A stretch of 64,000 bases of DNA from Zonotrichia leucophrys gambelii. Its lineage: Eukaryota > Chordata > Aves > Passeriformes > Passerellidae. The position numbers and the translations under genes are program-made. This document shows positions 49,242 through 62,179 of the stretch, piece after piece. Numbering within the stretch: position 1 is the first letter of the stretch; every line of letters begins with the position of its first letter. Location: contig NC_088171.1 in the NCBI RefSeq assembly GCF_028769735.1, positions 80,342,716-80,406,715 of the forward strand, given 5' to 3'. The notes beneath the pieces were generated by a model. That model was not told the origin of the DNA. It saw only the letters and a list, made by a program, of their open reading frames with translations, and searched no databases.

Positions 49242-50163
49242 GTACAGAATCATAGAAAATGCTTGTGCTGTGTTGGAAGGAACCTCTCAGGATCATCAAG
49301 TTCAACTCCTGGCACTGTGCAGGGCACCCCAAGGACCACACCGTGTTCCTGAGAGCATTTCCCTTATGCTTCTTGAACTCAGACTGTCTTGGTGCTGTGA
49401 CCGCTTCCCTGGGGAGCCTTTTCCAATGCCCAACCAATATCTGGGTGAAAAACTTCCTCCTGGTATCCCACCTAAATATTCCCTGACTCTGTTTCGTGCT
49501 GTTTCCTCAAGTCCTATTGCTGGTCACGAGAGTGAAGAGGTTGGCACTTGCTCCTCTTCTTCCACTCATGAGGAAGTTGTGACTGCAGTGAGGTCGCCCC
49601 TCAAGTCTCCTCCAGGCTGAACAGACCAAGTGACTTCAGCTGCTCCTCACATGGCTTCCCCTCCAAACCTTTCACCATCCTTGTGCCTGTCTTTTGGATA
49701 CTCTATAGCAGCTTAATGCCTTTCTTATATTGTGGCACCAAAAACTGCCTTCGGCACTCGACATGAGGCTGCCCCAGTGTAGAACAGAGCAGGACAGTTC
49801 CTCCCTTGCCCAGCTGGTGATGCTGTGCCTGATGCACCCCAGGACAGGGTTGGCCAGGGCACTGCTGACTCGTGTTCAGTTTGTCACTGACCAGGACACC
49901 CAGGGACCTTCCCATAGCACTGCTTTCTGGGATCTTGTTTCCAGTCAGTCTGTCCATATATCCAGGGGCAGAACCCAGCACGTTTCCTTGTTAAACTTCA
50001 TATAGTTGGTGATTGTTGAGATCTCTCTGCAGGGCCTCTCTTCCATCAAGGGAGTCAAGAGCTCCTTGCCATTTAGTGTCATCAGCAAGCTTATTTAGCA
50101 TTCCTTTGAGTCCTGCGTCCAGATGCTTAATGAACATGTTGAAATGAACTGGGCCAAGGATAT
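49242..50163 (-). mobile_element. CR1 LINE, ORF2 C-terminal half plus 3' end
   Basis: On the plus strand it begins with the reverse complement of the terminal repeat (ACAGAATCATAGAA at 49,243), and it continues through the reverse complement of the 3' UTR and the ORF2 C-terminus. Minus-strand frames give GRSLGVLVSDKLNTSQQC (near 49,890) and, further 5', LNKLADDTK followed by LDGREALQRDL (near 50,090-50,020), both diagnostic for CR1 ORF2 just after the catalytic ADD box. Frameshifts are present. The 5' break is near 50,163. It is longer than most genomic CR1 fragments. Confidence 0.92.
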
Positions 50164-53100
50164 AGCATTCCTTCTTTTTATTTTTACTCCTGGGATACCC
50201 TGGACACCCTAATCTGTGTGTTGTGGAGTTTTTTAAATTTGCTTTCTTAAGAAAATCAAGGCGAGATGTTTGCAGCAAAAGACCAGTGGTTGGAAAGCTC
50301 TGGATTAATGGCTAGCAAATTCAAGGGATTCTAAAAATAAACACTTCACAGTCAGAATTTCTGTGATATAATTGATGATGAGAAATGCTTCTTCAATATT
50401 CAGATTGCAGAGTGTTTTGTTGGGATTTTTTTCTTTCATAATGAAGCATCTAAAATGAGCTAATGCCTTCTGCTTTGTTTTAGGAAGTTGTGTAAATCTG
50501 CTAGAAATATCCTCTATTTTTAGATATAAAGTGATGATAGCAGAAAATGAATGCTTCATTCCTGATCATATTTGTGTTGGACTTGAAGAGCATGATCTAC
50601 TGAGATCTGAAGAATTATACAGTATAGAACTAGTTATACTGGTTATATAGTATAGAAAATGGCAACCTAGCACTAACTTTGTCAAAAAGTCAGAAGGCAG
50701 TTTTTCAACAGAAAGCTCTTTTCCCTTCATATTTTGTATGGACAGGATTTTGTGGGAAGGTGTCTGGAAAAATGATGGCAAAATGGACTATTAATTCTGC
50801 ATTTATTTAGAGAACATGAACAAAATCTAACTTTCACTTTATAAAAATACATCCATGTGACAGTAGAGGTTTGGAATATTATTTTACAGTGTTGCATAGA
50901 TGGGTGAGCTATTATTTCACTAGCTGTCTTTCAGGTTGGTTAATTTTCTCATAAACTAAGTGAAACATTATTTTTTATAAAGACACAGTTATGTGGTGAT
51001 TCCCTGTGTTTTAACAGGGGAGAATTAATTGTCATCCGATTTTGTAGTTGTTCTTACAAATCTAAAAGTCCTGGGCTGATGGACTGAGATGAGCAATCTG
51101 ATCACAAAGAATGAAACCAGAATTGATTTTGTGATGTATTAGCTTTGCATTCTTGCATAAACCTTTTTGTAAAAAGCTGCGCTGGTTCAAGGCTTGAGTT
51201 CTGGGTTGTAAGCTCTTCTTAATTTTAAAAGTAGCTATCTTCTGAATTGTTTCTTTGTGGGAGCAAAACCTCTAGAGGGTGCCAAAAACTGGTTTTGGGT
51301 AAAGAAGCTGTTGTGTCCTGCACTACTAATGTCAGAAGTGGAGAAGGGCAGGTCACAGATCAGGCCCTGAAAGCTTTTCTTCCTTCCAGTAATTCAGGTA
51401 CCTTTAAAATCCCTGCTCCTTTAAATTTGATTCCAAAGTCTTTCTACTCTGTGATAATAATCTTTTTTGTAGGCTTTTTTTTTATACTAGGCCCTGTATG
51501 ATTGACAGGACTGGCATTGGAATTCTTTTTTTAGAAAACTTGGTTAATCTTAATCTTTGTTTATAATTTCTCGAAATGGGAATAATACATCATGTTTCTA
51601 ATGTCACACAGAGCATACACTAAGATAAGTAGTGTTTATTTGACCAAGGCTTCTTGTACCAGCAGATCAGGATGTCAACAAATTGTAGATTTTCCCATTC
51701 CTTTGTGACTCTTAATCTTACCCTTCACCATTGCCAGGTTTTAAAAAGCTCCAGCTAGCATTAAGAACACACTGCATTTTAAAGGGAAGCAAAACAAAAC
51801 CAAAACCAACCTAACCTTCCCCTCACTCCAAAACCTCAAAACAGAACCGGGAGGAAGGGGAGGAGTTCAGTAGTGGAGATTGGTGCAGAGTAGAAGCTCC
51901 AAAAACAGATTCTCTTACTAGTTACTTCTAACTGACTTCTTGTCATGTAGCTACAATTTAAGAACAACTAGATCAGTTTTTTTTCTAATAAACACTGTTT
52001 TCTAGCAGTTAAACATGTACATGACAAAGTATTGCCAACTGAACAATGTATCAAGCTGCATCAATGCCAGTCATCTCTGGCTAGGGGTCATGAGGACACT
52101 ATCAGAAGCAATTGGCTTGTAATCGCTCCTGCTGCACCTTGTAAGAGACATGACATATGCTTTGTTTCTTGTCCCTCTCTGTGTAGGTGTGGCAAAAATA
52201 CCTGGGTGTGCTCACATATTTTAGGTTGGAATATTGCTAGGAATTCTTCTCAATGGCAGCCTTGCACACAACCTCAACAGTTGTAGAGCCTATAGACAGT
52301 AATGATGTGCCTTTAAACATAAAGTGCTATATCAAAGTTTCAACCACCAGCAGAAATTAAAAGTTGGGGAAGAATGTTCTCAGGAGTTTTGTAGGGATTT
52401 GGAAGCTTCTGCTGTAAGATGTGATTGTTAAGGGGATTTGTATATGACCTAGGACCATTGCCCCCACCCTTCAAGGTACGGAAGATCTTTGTATTTTGGT
52501 CAACGCAATCAAGTCTTGTTCATAATTGCTCTCAGAATTCTATTGACATCAGTGGATCTCTTCACATGAGTGAAACCAGTGGGATTTGTCCCAAATTATA
52601 TAATCTCCAAAGGAATTTAATAATATGCATGTATTAACAACATTTACAGCTCTTGATCAAGATCAATATTTATTCTACAGAAATTGTGCTGCATGTAAAT
52701 CAGTTAGATGACCTGCCTAAAGAGGACCTTAAGAACATTGCAGACTTAGGAGCCTGAAAAAAACTTCTCTTAAAAAAAAGGGTAGCATATATTCTTAAGT
52801 GGATATGCTAATTTTGAATAGGGTCCTGAGAAAATATGATGAGAAGACTAGCTAAAGATTGTCCCAGTAAAATATGGACTTGTTAGAATGGCAAGGCTAA
52901 TGGGCACAATTGACAAAATCAATTGGTTTTACCAAAAAGGTTTTTTATTAAGCTAATCGTGCAAGTGCAGAGAAAATCTGATGTCGTTTCTAGGGAAGAG
53001 CAAAACTTGGGGATTAAGAAAAAAGGAGTGATGAGTGTGTCCCAGACAAAATCACATGCTGTTTATTGGATTAATAATTAGTTGAACAATCTCAAAAAAA

Positions 53101-54601
53101 AAAATACTCCCCCCGAAAACCCAAAAAACCACACAACAGCAAAAGTTTAGGGATTCTTGCCGTTCAGTGCAGTCAGCTGAGACACTGCAGGTGTATTGGC
53201 CGGGTCTTCCTGGAGTGAATCATGATCTAGAAAGCACACCTGCAGAAGATGATAAAGAAGCTGAAGCTGTTTTCCTTTGCCAGATGAATCAAATTATTGC
53301 AGACTGTTAGTACCTCCTGGGAAAGTGGTTTCTGTTGGATGGCTTTTTGATTTTGTAGCAAATAAAACAATGAGATTTGGAGTTGGTGGCTAATATGAAC
53401 AATTGATTTTAGAAATGAATTTAGACTTTTAATACTTGTTGTAGTTCATCATGGAAATAAAACCATCAAATTACAATTGTCTGGATATATTTCTTGAATG
53501 TTGCATATACATTTAAAATACATAAATAGTCTGATTGGTAAACTGTTGTGGATATCAAATGATAGTATATTCTGGCCTTACTACTGAATTCATTACTGAG
53601 TTAATGCACTTCGGAAGATTTTTTAAATTGTTCTCAGTTGCTCACTAGTTCAGTGTACTGGTTGCATACTCCATCCTTCCTTTTGAAAGAACACTTGAGG
53701 CTCATTTATTTCTACTTAAATCATCAAAGGTAATACTACTGGTTAAATTTTTGATATTTACTGCTTCTATTACCATTGGTTCTGGGATGATTCCAAGAGA
53801 ACCATGTATTTATAGGCAGAGTAAACCCTGGTTTAATTTGTTTTCATTTCATGATGGTGGAATGTAAGAACCTTATGAAATTTAAAATCATGAACAGAAT
53901 CTCATGTGCAGTTGTAAAGACCTGCTTCCTTCACCATCTGAAATTCATGAGCAATCAGTTTCCATCTTTGTGTTGAAATATTCCACAAAACTAGCCCCAG
54001 AAGGCAAAACGTAGCATTTGATTATCTTTTCTTAGTGTTTTGGATTTTTACTTCTATTAGATTTTTACTTCTATTTACTTCTCAGAAGCAAAAGGGAGAT
54101 TTTGGCTTCAATAGGATTCTTGTTTATATACAGTAAAAGATACTGGATGTAAGCTATTGATAATTCTGTCTTGGTCTTTAGTTTGTCTATCTGTTTGATT
54201 AGAATTTGTCTTAGAATAGCAATGATCATAAATGTCTGTTCCAAATTTTGGCTAATTGACTTTCTGCATAATGAATGTGGGTTTTTTAGAAAATAAACTA
54301 AAAAAGTGTTAACTGGTAACAAAATTTGCAGAAGATGGAGTTGGTTTTGTCTCTGCTGCTGTTTGCTAAGCTGTAGAAGTGAACTCCTTCATTGATTTAT
54401 AATGTCACCATATATGACTGAGGAACACAGGAAGACAGAGTTAAATTCTGCAGGGTTCTTTTTGTAATAAATGTTTATGATAATTTTCTAAAACAAACTG
54501 CTTTGGTGAGGTAGCCTTAAAATGATGACATTCTGTTCAGAAAGAAATGCAAGTACCTCTGGATTTTGCGTAAGGATTACTCTGTATAGTGCATTTCTGT
54601 T
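50164..54601. other. Intronic DNA, no gene seen
   Basis: No recognisable exon or repeat body. A small 17-bp tandem duplication lies at 54,043-54,076. The open frames are short. Confidence 0.55.
54043..54076 (+). repeat. Tandem duplication, period 17 bp
   Basis: GATTTTTACTTCTATTA at 54,043-54,059 is followed at once by GATTTTTACTTCTATT at 54,060-54,075, and then by a further TACTTCT. Confidence 0.85.
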
Positions 54602-55229
54602 ACAGAATCATAGAATCATTCAGGTTGGAAAAGACTTCTCAGATCATTGAGTCCAACCATCAGCCCAGCACTGTCAAGCCCACCACTAACCCATGTCCCC
54701 ACTGAACAGCAGCACATCTAGGCATCTTCTAAACACCTCCAGGGATGGTGACTCCACCGCTTCCCTGTGCAGCCTGTTCTGATGCTTCACAAGTCTTTCT
54801 GTGAAGACTTTTTTCCTAATATCCAATCTAAACATCCCCTGGTGCAGCTTGAGGCCATTTGCTCTTATTTTGTTGTTTGTTACCTGGGACAAGAGGCTGA
54901 CCTCCACCTGGCTAGAGACTCCTTTCAGGTGGTTGTGGAGAGTGATAAGGTCTCCCTTGAGTCTCCTTTTCTCCAGGCTAAACACCTCTAGCTCTCTCCT
55001 GATGCTCCTCATCAGATTTGTGCTCCAGACCCTTCACCAGCCTGATTGCCCTTCTCTGGATACACTCCAGCCTTTCAATGTCTTTCTTGCAGAGAGGGAC
55101 CCAAAACTGAATACAGGATTTGAGTTGTGCCCTCACAAGGGCTGAGTTCAGAGGGTCAGTCACTGCCCTGGTCCTGCTGGCCTTTTGGGAACCTTGTCTG
55201 TCATAACTCCAGAACTTGTTCCTAAACAT
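54602..55229 (-). mobile_element. CR1 LINE 3' end with ORF2 C-terminus
   Basis: The plus strand starts with ACAGAATCATAGAATCATTC, the reversed terminal repeat, followed by the reversed 3' UTR. Two overlapping minus frames (54,978-55,229 and 54,686-55,012) keep the ORF2 tail: [20 protein letters not shown], then [35 protein letters not shown] and SPSLEVFR. One frameshift near 55,000 separates them. The right (5') limit is fuzzy; similarity is clear to about 55,183 and weaker to 55,229. This is a 5'-truncated, inactive copy of moderate age. Confidence 0.94.
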
Positions 55230-55880
55230 GATTCTACAGTCAAGACAGGCTTACTGAGTATTTTGGTACTTGGCAATCTCTGAATATCCAAATTCTTGAA
55301 AAGCTATGTGCCACTTAGTTTCTTAACAATATTATAAAAAACTAGAGTTATGAGGCTTAGGCTCTTCCATGTGTGTAGAACACAGGTTTCCAGCGCCCTT
55401 GAAGTGTGGTGGTGCTTGGGTTTGTAATTTGAGAGTAAGCATGTTTCTCCTGCAGCTGACTTCTTACCTGACTGGCACTTCTGAAATTTAATTCAGGCTT
55501 CGCAGGTGTTCTAATTGAACTTTATTAATTTTAAATGCCTTAAGCGTGTTATGAAGAGCAAGAGAGCATTTGTTTATGTTTTAAAGAGTGAGGAAAAAAA
55601 GGGATTGGTATTTCTAGCTTGTTCTTCTCCAAATTTCTTTCATAAGAAATAAAGATCTCTTCCTAAGATTGCAGTAAAAACTACAGATAACCTTTTTAAA
55701 ATCCAGCTGACTGCTGAGTAGCTTTTTGTTTTAACAATGTAGACACCTACAAGTTCAGTTTTAAGATTCCACTTTTCTGAACCTCGATGTATTATGTAGT
55801 ATGCCACTTTTTTTTTGTTCTTAATGATAGATAATTAAGGGTAATTTGTATCAATTTTTACTCACAGAGCTAGATTTATT

Positions 55881-55990
55881 AGCAACAGAAAGTGATGCTC
55901 TTTCTCATGCATTTCTGTCATATCAGTCTACTGTTAAAGCCATATATCCTGGCATGCATCCTGGTGTATATCCTGGCCTTCTACTCTCGG
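55881..55990 (+). repeat. Dispersed repeat, copy 2 (pair with 47.4 kb)
   Basis: AGCAACAGAAAGTGAT followed by CTCATGCATTTCTGTCATAT aligns with 47,404-47,450 at high identity over about 45 bp. Downstream it contains three ATCCTGG units (55,943-55,978). Confidence 0.5.
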
Positions 55991-56873
55991 TAGTGCTGAT
56001 TAATATGTAATGTTTTGTATCTACCTTCTTGTCCATTTCCCAGTATTTATATCGAGCACAGGTTATTTTGTTACCTGATAAGTGTGAGACTTGTTACTTT
56101 TCTGGGCATTTAGTAAAACTGTGTTAGGAATGTTTATTGGGAAATTATAGTAGCCATTATTAAAAATAGTGAGTTTGCCAAACAATTTAATTTTTGTAAC
56201 ATGTTGCATTTTACTACTTCCAAAATAAAGGAAACGTGTGGGCTCCATGAGCTCCATGTGTCCAGCTCATTCTAAAACAGCATGCATAAGTCTTTTAAAT
56301 CCTGGTTTCTCTCAAAATGTAATGGCAATTTGTGGTGATGTTTTCTCTGAAGAGTGATGACCAATGTAACCTAGGCATCTTCAAATGGTTAAGAAATTAT
56401 TTGTTATATGATGATACATAGTTCAGAACAAAGTAATTCTTGTAAGAGTTTAATTATGAAAACGGTCACTTGTTTAACAATCATTTCCACTTACAAATTG
56501 AAATGGGTCAGATGACAATGAGACTTCTTTCTGTTTTCCCTCAATTATAGTAGTAAAAGATCTTTAGTGAACTTAGGCATTCAGAAATAGAGCATCTCAT
56601 AACTAATTGACAGAGAAATGCACGTGCAAGTAGAAAATTATTCTTGTGCTTATTTTTATCCTCAGAGTTTTAACAGCTGCATATTTCAATTATGTGTGGC
56701 TAATTAGAAGCCTGGCTTGAAGGCACTACTGCTCTTGGGGTTTTAAGAAATACATTGGGCTATTTATCACAAGAATGAAATTGTGAGTCTGTTTTCACTT
56801 TGGACTATTTCTTCCATGTTTCACTGCTTCTTTTTTGCCTGGAGAGATGAGGCATTGCCTTCAGTTGTATTAG

Positions 56874-56897
56874 GTTACTCAAGCTTGTTACTCAAGC
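56874..56897 (+). repeat. GTTACTCAAGC duplicated, period 13 bp
   Basis: Two exact 11-bp copies, at 56,874-56,884 and 56,887-56,897. Confidence 0.75.
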
Positions 56898-58078
56898 GGT
56901 CTTTGTTCATAGGATCCTTTTTTTCAGAGGATGCTAACACTGCCCTGTAATCACTTTATTTGGATTGTCAGACTGTTGACCTCTTAAAATCCAGAGATAA
57001 AAGATTTTTTTTTTCTGAAATTAGTATTTGTTTTAGAGAGTTTGGAGGAAATTACGATAATGGTCTCCTAGTGCCTCGAGGCAGAGGTGAAGTTTCAAAA
57101 TCTTAGATAAATACCACTGTTTACTGGTGGACCTTGAGCAGCCACCTGCTTGTCAGAAAGTCAAGCTTTTATTCTCTCTGTTGCCTCTTAAAGTGTTCTC
57201 TGAGGGCTTTGGCTAAAGCATCAAAGGTTCTCTCCTAAGCAGTGGATAAATTGTGAAATCACTCAAACGGTGTGTAACTTCCCTTGAGCCTCTCCTCTGG
57301 GCTTTGTCAAGAGAGACCCGGGTTTTATGCTGCTGTTGGGCTGTGTGTTCTGAACGAATTGAGTCTTTGGACAGCTGCAGGGACCAGTTTTGCACCATGA
57401 TCTGGGCCTAGAACTGTCACTCTGAAGCAGGGGGTGGAACTGCTGTCTTGAAGATAAGGCTTTCAGAAAGGAGAACTCAAGATGCTTTCTCGATTTATAT
57501 AAATCATGCTTGAAGGAGCAATTGCCATGTCAGGTGAAATAAAAGAGCATTATGTAATGGGTCTTGAAACATCTCCAAGCTGAAGTAATCAGGACAAGAT
57601 TCAGTCCAGTTTGCTGACAGTTTGCTTTCTGCACCCTTCCTCATGGTAAATCCATTAAATTTCACTCCGTTTTTAACAGAAGAGGGAGTGGACTTAGTGA
57701 TTAGCAGCTAATGTGATAGCACCAGCTTTACTTCAGAGTGAAATGGTGTGTGTAACAATGTGAGAGTATGACCTTGTTTTTGTTCCTGAAACTGGTGAAA
57801 TATATTGAGTTATAGAACACACGAAGCAGGATTTTGTCAGCATTTGGAGATATAGTAGAAAATTCAGCAAGGAGAACATCATACACTATAAAAAGAATTT
57901 GAATTTTTTTCAAGGCTGTTTAAGGAACTCAATTGATAGTTCTAAATAAGCACCCATAAATGTAATATATTTAGCTATTAGTGGAGTTCAGACTGGTTCA
58001 GAAAGACGTCTTAACTTGACTAGGATGGGAGTGTTGGGGTGGGGGTGGCCTTTGTGCGGACTTGTTTGCTTTGCTTTT

Positions 58079-58109
58079 GGTGTTGTTGGGGTTTTTTTTG
58101 TTTTTTTAC
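58079..58109 (+). repeat. G/T homopurine-free tract
   Basis: GGTGTTGTTGGGGT followed by runs of eight and seven T. It is low complexity and of the same kind as the tract at 42.2 kb. Confidence 0.7.
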
Positions 58110-59450
58110 CTTGCTTTAAGAAAAACTGCTGCTGTTTTCAGCACAGTTAATGTTTATGTTCTTGGTGACCAAACATGCTTAATTCCGCATTGGTGCTTGC
58201 TCTGTGCACTTGGAAAGTGTCATTGAGTCTTGTGGGGTTTTTTGTTTTTTAAGACATTTTAAGGCCATATCTTTTTTGAATGGATTAAAAAACAGGCAAA
58301 TAACTCACAAAAAGGGTGCAGAAATGCTCAAGCAAAGAACAAAAGAACAAAGCCAGATTCAAACATGATTTGAAATGACACTGGTAGAACTTTATTTTCA
58401 CTTTTAGAATTCTGCTTAAAAAAATGCGCTCTCTCCTGTGCACAGATAACCATTGACTTCAAGAGGAAAACTTGATAAACATGGACAGAATCAGGTCCAC
58501 AAGCAGCAACACCCTTTTTTACTAAGTATAAAATACATGTGTAAGCATTTTCCAGATGTTTCAAATGTTCTCATTGCCATCTTCTGAACCTGGATTTGAT
58601 GTGGATAATTAAAAGTGTCATTGCTTACATAGCAAATAGGGAGGAATAAATGTTTTGCAGTGTGTTTATTGTGCATGACCAGATGTCATGTTATCACGCT
58701 GCATTATTTTTCTTTGAGATTAATAGTGCTTTGTCTGTCTCCCAGATGTATGCGACACCTGCTACTTTAATATCTGTCTAGGTCATTGTTACAGAGAGTC
58801 TCTCCACTCTATCCCTGCTGTAAGGATAGATCCTGTGTAATGACTTTGCTCCAGTTTATGCTGTTTGTTTTTCATCGTTTAGAGGATGCATGCATTGATC
58901 CGTGGAGCTGTAGGAAAAGTCCTCAGCTTCCTTCTCTCTCCTCTGGCACTGAGAGTGTTTTCAAGCCCAGTTTTAGAGTGGATGTGAGAGCCGAAGCTGT
59001 TTCCTGGTTTGGCCAAAACCACTGTGCCAATGCAGACATCAGGATAGAGAGAAACAGATCTGTCTCTTCCACCTACTGGCTCTGCCAGACGAAAAGAGAG
59101 GTGCAAATTTCTTTCGCTATCCCTTTATCCTCTTTGTGGTGTTTCTGGCATCCATTTAGCTCATGAATAACTGCACCACTTGTTTCAGATGCTCTTCACA
59201 GGGTCTTGCCAACAGCAGCGCTGTGAAATAAGCGTGGTTCATGCGAGGTGTCGTGGCTCCCCACTGGGCTCTCAGTGGCAGCGCTGAGCGATAATAACAT
59301 GGTCTTTTTGTTTTCACTCTGCTGCGGTTTAACAAGCCCATGTGTAACAGCGGAGATTAATTCATCTTTCCGTCTGCTGGCTTGGGACAGCATTACAGCA
59401 CTTCGCAGTACCAAGTTTAGGTTTACTGCTATATCATGTAGTAGGGCTTC

Positions 59451-59486
59451 TTATTGTTACTATTATTATTACTATTATTATTATGA
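59451..59486 (+). repeat. (TTA)n microsatellite
   Basis: About eleven TTA-type trinucleotides with single C or G interruptions. Confidence 0.88.
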
Positions 59487-62179
59487 TGGAATAATTTGAA
59501 ACAGGAAAAGCTTCCAGCCAGTTTGACTTGCTTCGGGAGGTTTTACCTCTTGATAATTAGCAAAGTAATATATAAATTTAAGAACCTTTTTGTACTGTGT
59601 AGTCTGATCTGTGTGTTTTATCTGATTCCTACCAGGATAACAGGGTTTAGGGTGGTGGTGCCAGTGGTAATCCCAGATAGAGTAGTGCTTGAGTCAAGCA
59701 AAATCTCCCCTTGCATCTGAGCCGCATTAGTTTAATTTAAACATTCCTAAGGATGTTTCTTCTTTTAAGCCGTGAGGGTATACATGGTGCTGCTAGTCCA
59801 TGGTAAAAGAAAACTTGTGGTCCTTCTCAAGTCCACTCCTGAGAGTGGGGGCTACCTTTGCTGTCCCTTTGTAGCAGCATTGGCTTCAGTGTTGTTCTCT
59901 GTATGGGATCCTCGGAACTGCTGCTGGTGGTTTAGAAAAGGTCTTCCTTTTCCAGATTATCGCGCTCTCAGGTTTCAGGACTTCTCGCATTCATGTCCTG
60001 ACCTCTTGGGTTTTTCTTGCTCTGTATTTCCCTTCGCAGTGGGAGGAAGGGTACAAAAGAAAAAGTCTGAGCAGTATTTTCGAGGACGTCTCGCTGTACA
60101 GTGGTTGCCTCACTTTTAACATGCTTTTGGAGCATTCTGTGCTGATTGACCAAAAACCATTGGTTTTGGGTATTTCAAGGTGTAATGAGTTTCAGACCCA
60201 CTAGACAAGATTTTAATTTTTTTATTCCTCGTGAACCAGGATCTGTTCCACCCTGTTTTTCTCAAGTCCCTCCGCTTCCAAAGCAAGCGAGTCACATGCA
60301 AAAGATTTGTTTTGCACTGTGGCTTGCTTTGTACTGCTAATGCTGCTGTTACAGCACTTCATGCTTCTGCTCCTATTGTGGGGTCTCAATCACAGTGTGC
60401 TGTTTTGTACTGAGCACAGAAAATTCTCCTGCCTAGCATGAAGTTTCGAAGAAAATGCATAAATCTCCCTTGTGCAGCACTGCACAGAGATGGAATTTTA
60501 TTTTCAGTATTGTGGCATCTGCTGAATTGTAATGCTCCTCCTGCAATAATTAATTCTTATTAATACTGTGGTCTAATGCACACAGTCCAGATTATCTGCC
60601 TTTGAAATGAATTGAAAAAGGTGCGGTGAGAGATCCATGTGAAGATCTGAGATGGACAGGCCTGCTGTCCTCTGCCATCAAATTCCTTCCAAATTGCTGT
60701 GGAAATGCAGTGTAAGAGTTAGATATTTGCTCTTGCTGATGAAGCTGGCATCTGCATTTGCTATGGTGTAGTTTAGTGGGTTTGTTAATTAGTTTTAATA
60801 TGTGATTGAGGCTGCTTCTGCTATCTACAAGTAGATAGGGACTAAAGTTGCCAAAAATGAGTTGTCACTGCAGCTGCTTCCACTCTGTGAAGAGATGGAG
60901 TGTATTTTTTCAGGCTCAGATGAGTATATCTATGATGCAGGAACAACTTGCAGATAAACGCCAACTATTTGTCATTTGCATCCAGTTCAGACATGGTTCA
61001 GAAGTCAGTTAAAATTAGTCAAAATTTTTTCCTAAATGTTATATTAAAATGTGTCCTTTCATTTAATGTCATATTTATCTTGAAGTTTGAGGAAGAACAT
61101 GAAGTTGCACATTTACTACAGGGCTTTAATAAGCTTCTTCTGCAGCTAATTTTGGGAAATTAGAAATTACTCCATCTGCTTGCTGTTATTTAGAAGTGGG
61201 TGATTTCTCAGGTGTCTAGGTAAAAGAGCCAATCTATTTTGGTGTGCACAGAATAAACTCACGTTCAAATGTCAATGTAAATTTTCAAGTATACCTTTAA
61301 ATAAATTCACTCATTTGCAACCTTCAACCTTTTGTAAATTGAAATGATCTTTACCAGATATTAACTTATTATATTTTAGTAAGCTTAAGTATCATGAGTG
61401 CTGAAAAGGAATAAAATTTATATTAGGAATAAAGTTTTGGGATGTGGAGCTGCTTAAATTTTGATAAAATAGAAAATTTAAGTTAAATGAAACATTTGTT
61501 TCAATTGCAGAGCCATTCCATTTTATATATTGGATGAATTTTAATGTGGTGAAAAAATCCTATTGAAACATTATTCTATTCTGTGCTTCTCTCTTCAATG
61601 TGACATTTCACCATTATCTAGACTTTCCCCCACTCAAAATATTATATTCGGCTTTAGCGTTTTAAGACACTTTGGCAAAGGAGAGGCACTGCGCTGCAAA
61701 TAACTTCCTATGGTATTTTTGGAAGCTGTCTGAGAAGGTGAAGAAAAAGTCTGTAAGGGTGAATATTACATGGTCCATCAATGCAACCAGGCATCTTTGC
61801 TTGCTGACTCCAGCTAAGGCCAGCTCTGCATTTCTGTGTTTTGCTGGGCTTTTTTTGCTGATGTGAGGAGCTTGGGTTTCTGCTGTAGCTGTGAAATATG
61901 CCCTTTTCATATGTTCAGCAGAAAGGGTATGGATCGTATGGATCCTAACTTGTTAATATTTTTAAGGCTTTACAAGGGCTGATGTGAAGTTCCAGCTCTC
62001 TGCTGAGCCTGTTGGCTGAGATGTATTTCACTTTGAGTGGGAAAGATGCCTTCATTTAGTGATAAGGTTTTTCAGGTTGTGTTGGAGGATGTATATAATT
62101 GGTGTAAACAAAAGTCTTTGTATTTTTAAGTATTGTAAAAAAATATTCACTTGTGTCAGGGAAATCCTAAGAACAAATA

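Larger units (their letters stand above)
55230..62179. other. Intronic DNA, no gene seen
   Basis: No convincing exon or transposon was found. It holds simple repeats at 55,943-55,978, 56,874-56,897, 58,079-58,109 and 59,451-59,486. A 126-codon plus frame (58,786-59,166) and a 115-codon plus frame (59,772-60,119) are open but match no family I know. Confidence 0.55.

Noticed and set aside
49138..50005. Plus-strand 160-, 75- and 91-codon frames
   Set aside because: They are antisense to the minus-strand CR1 copy at 49.24-50.16 kb.
54767..55145. Plus-strand open frames over the 54.6-55.2 kb region
   Set aside because: They are antisense shadows of the minus-strand CR1 ORF2.
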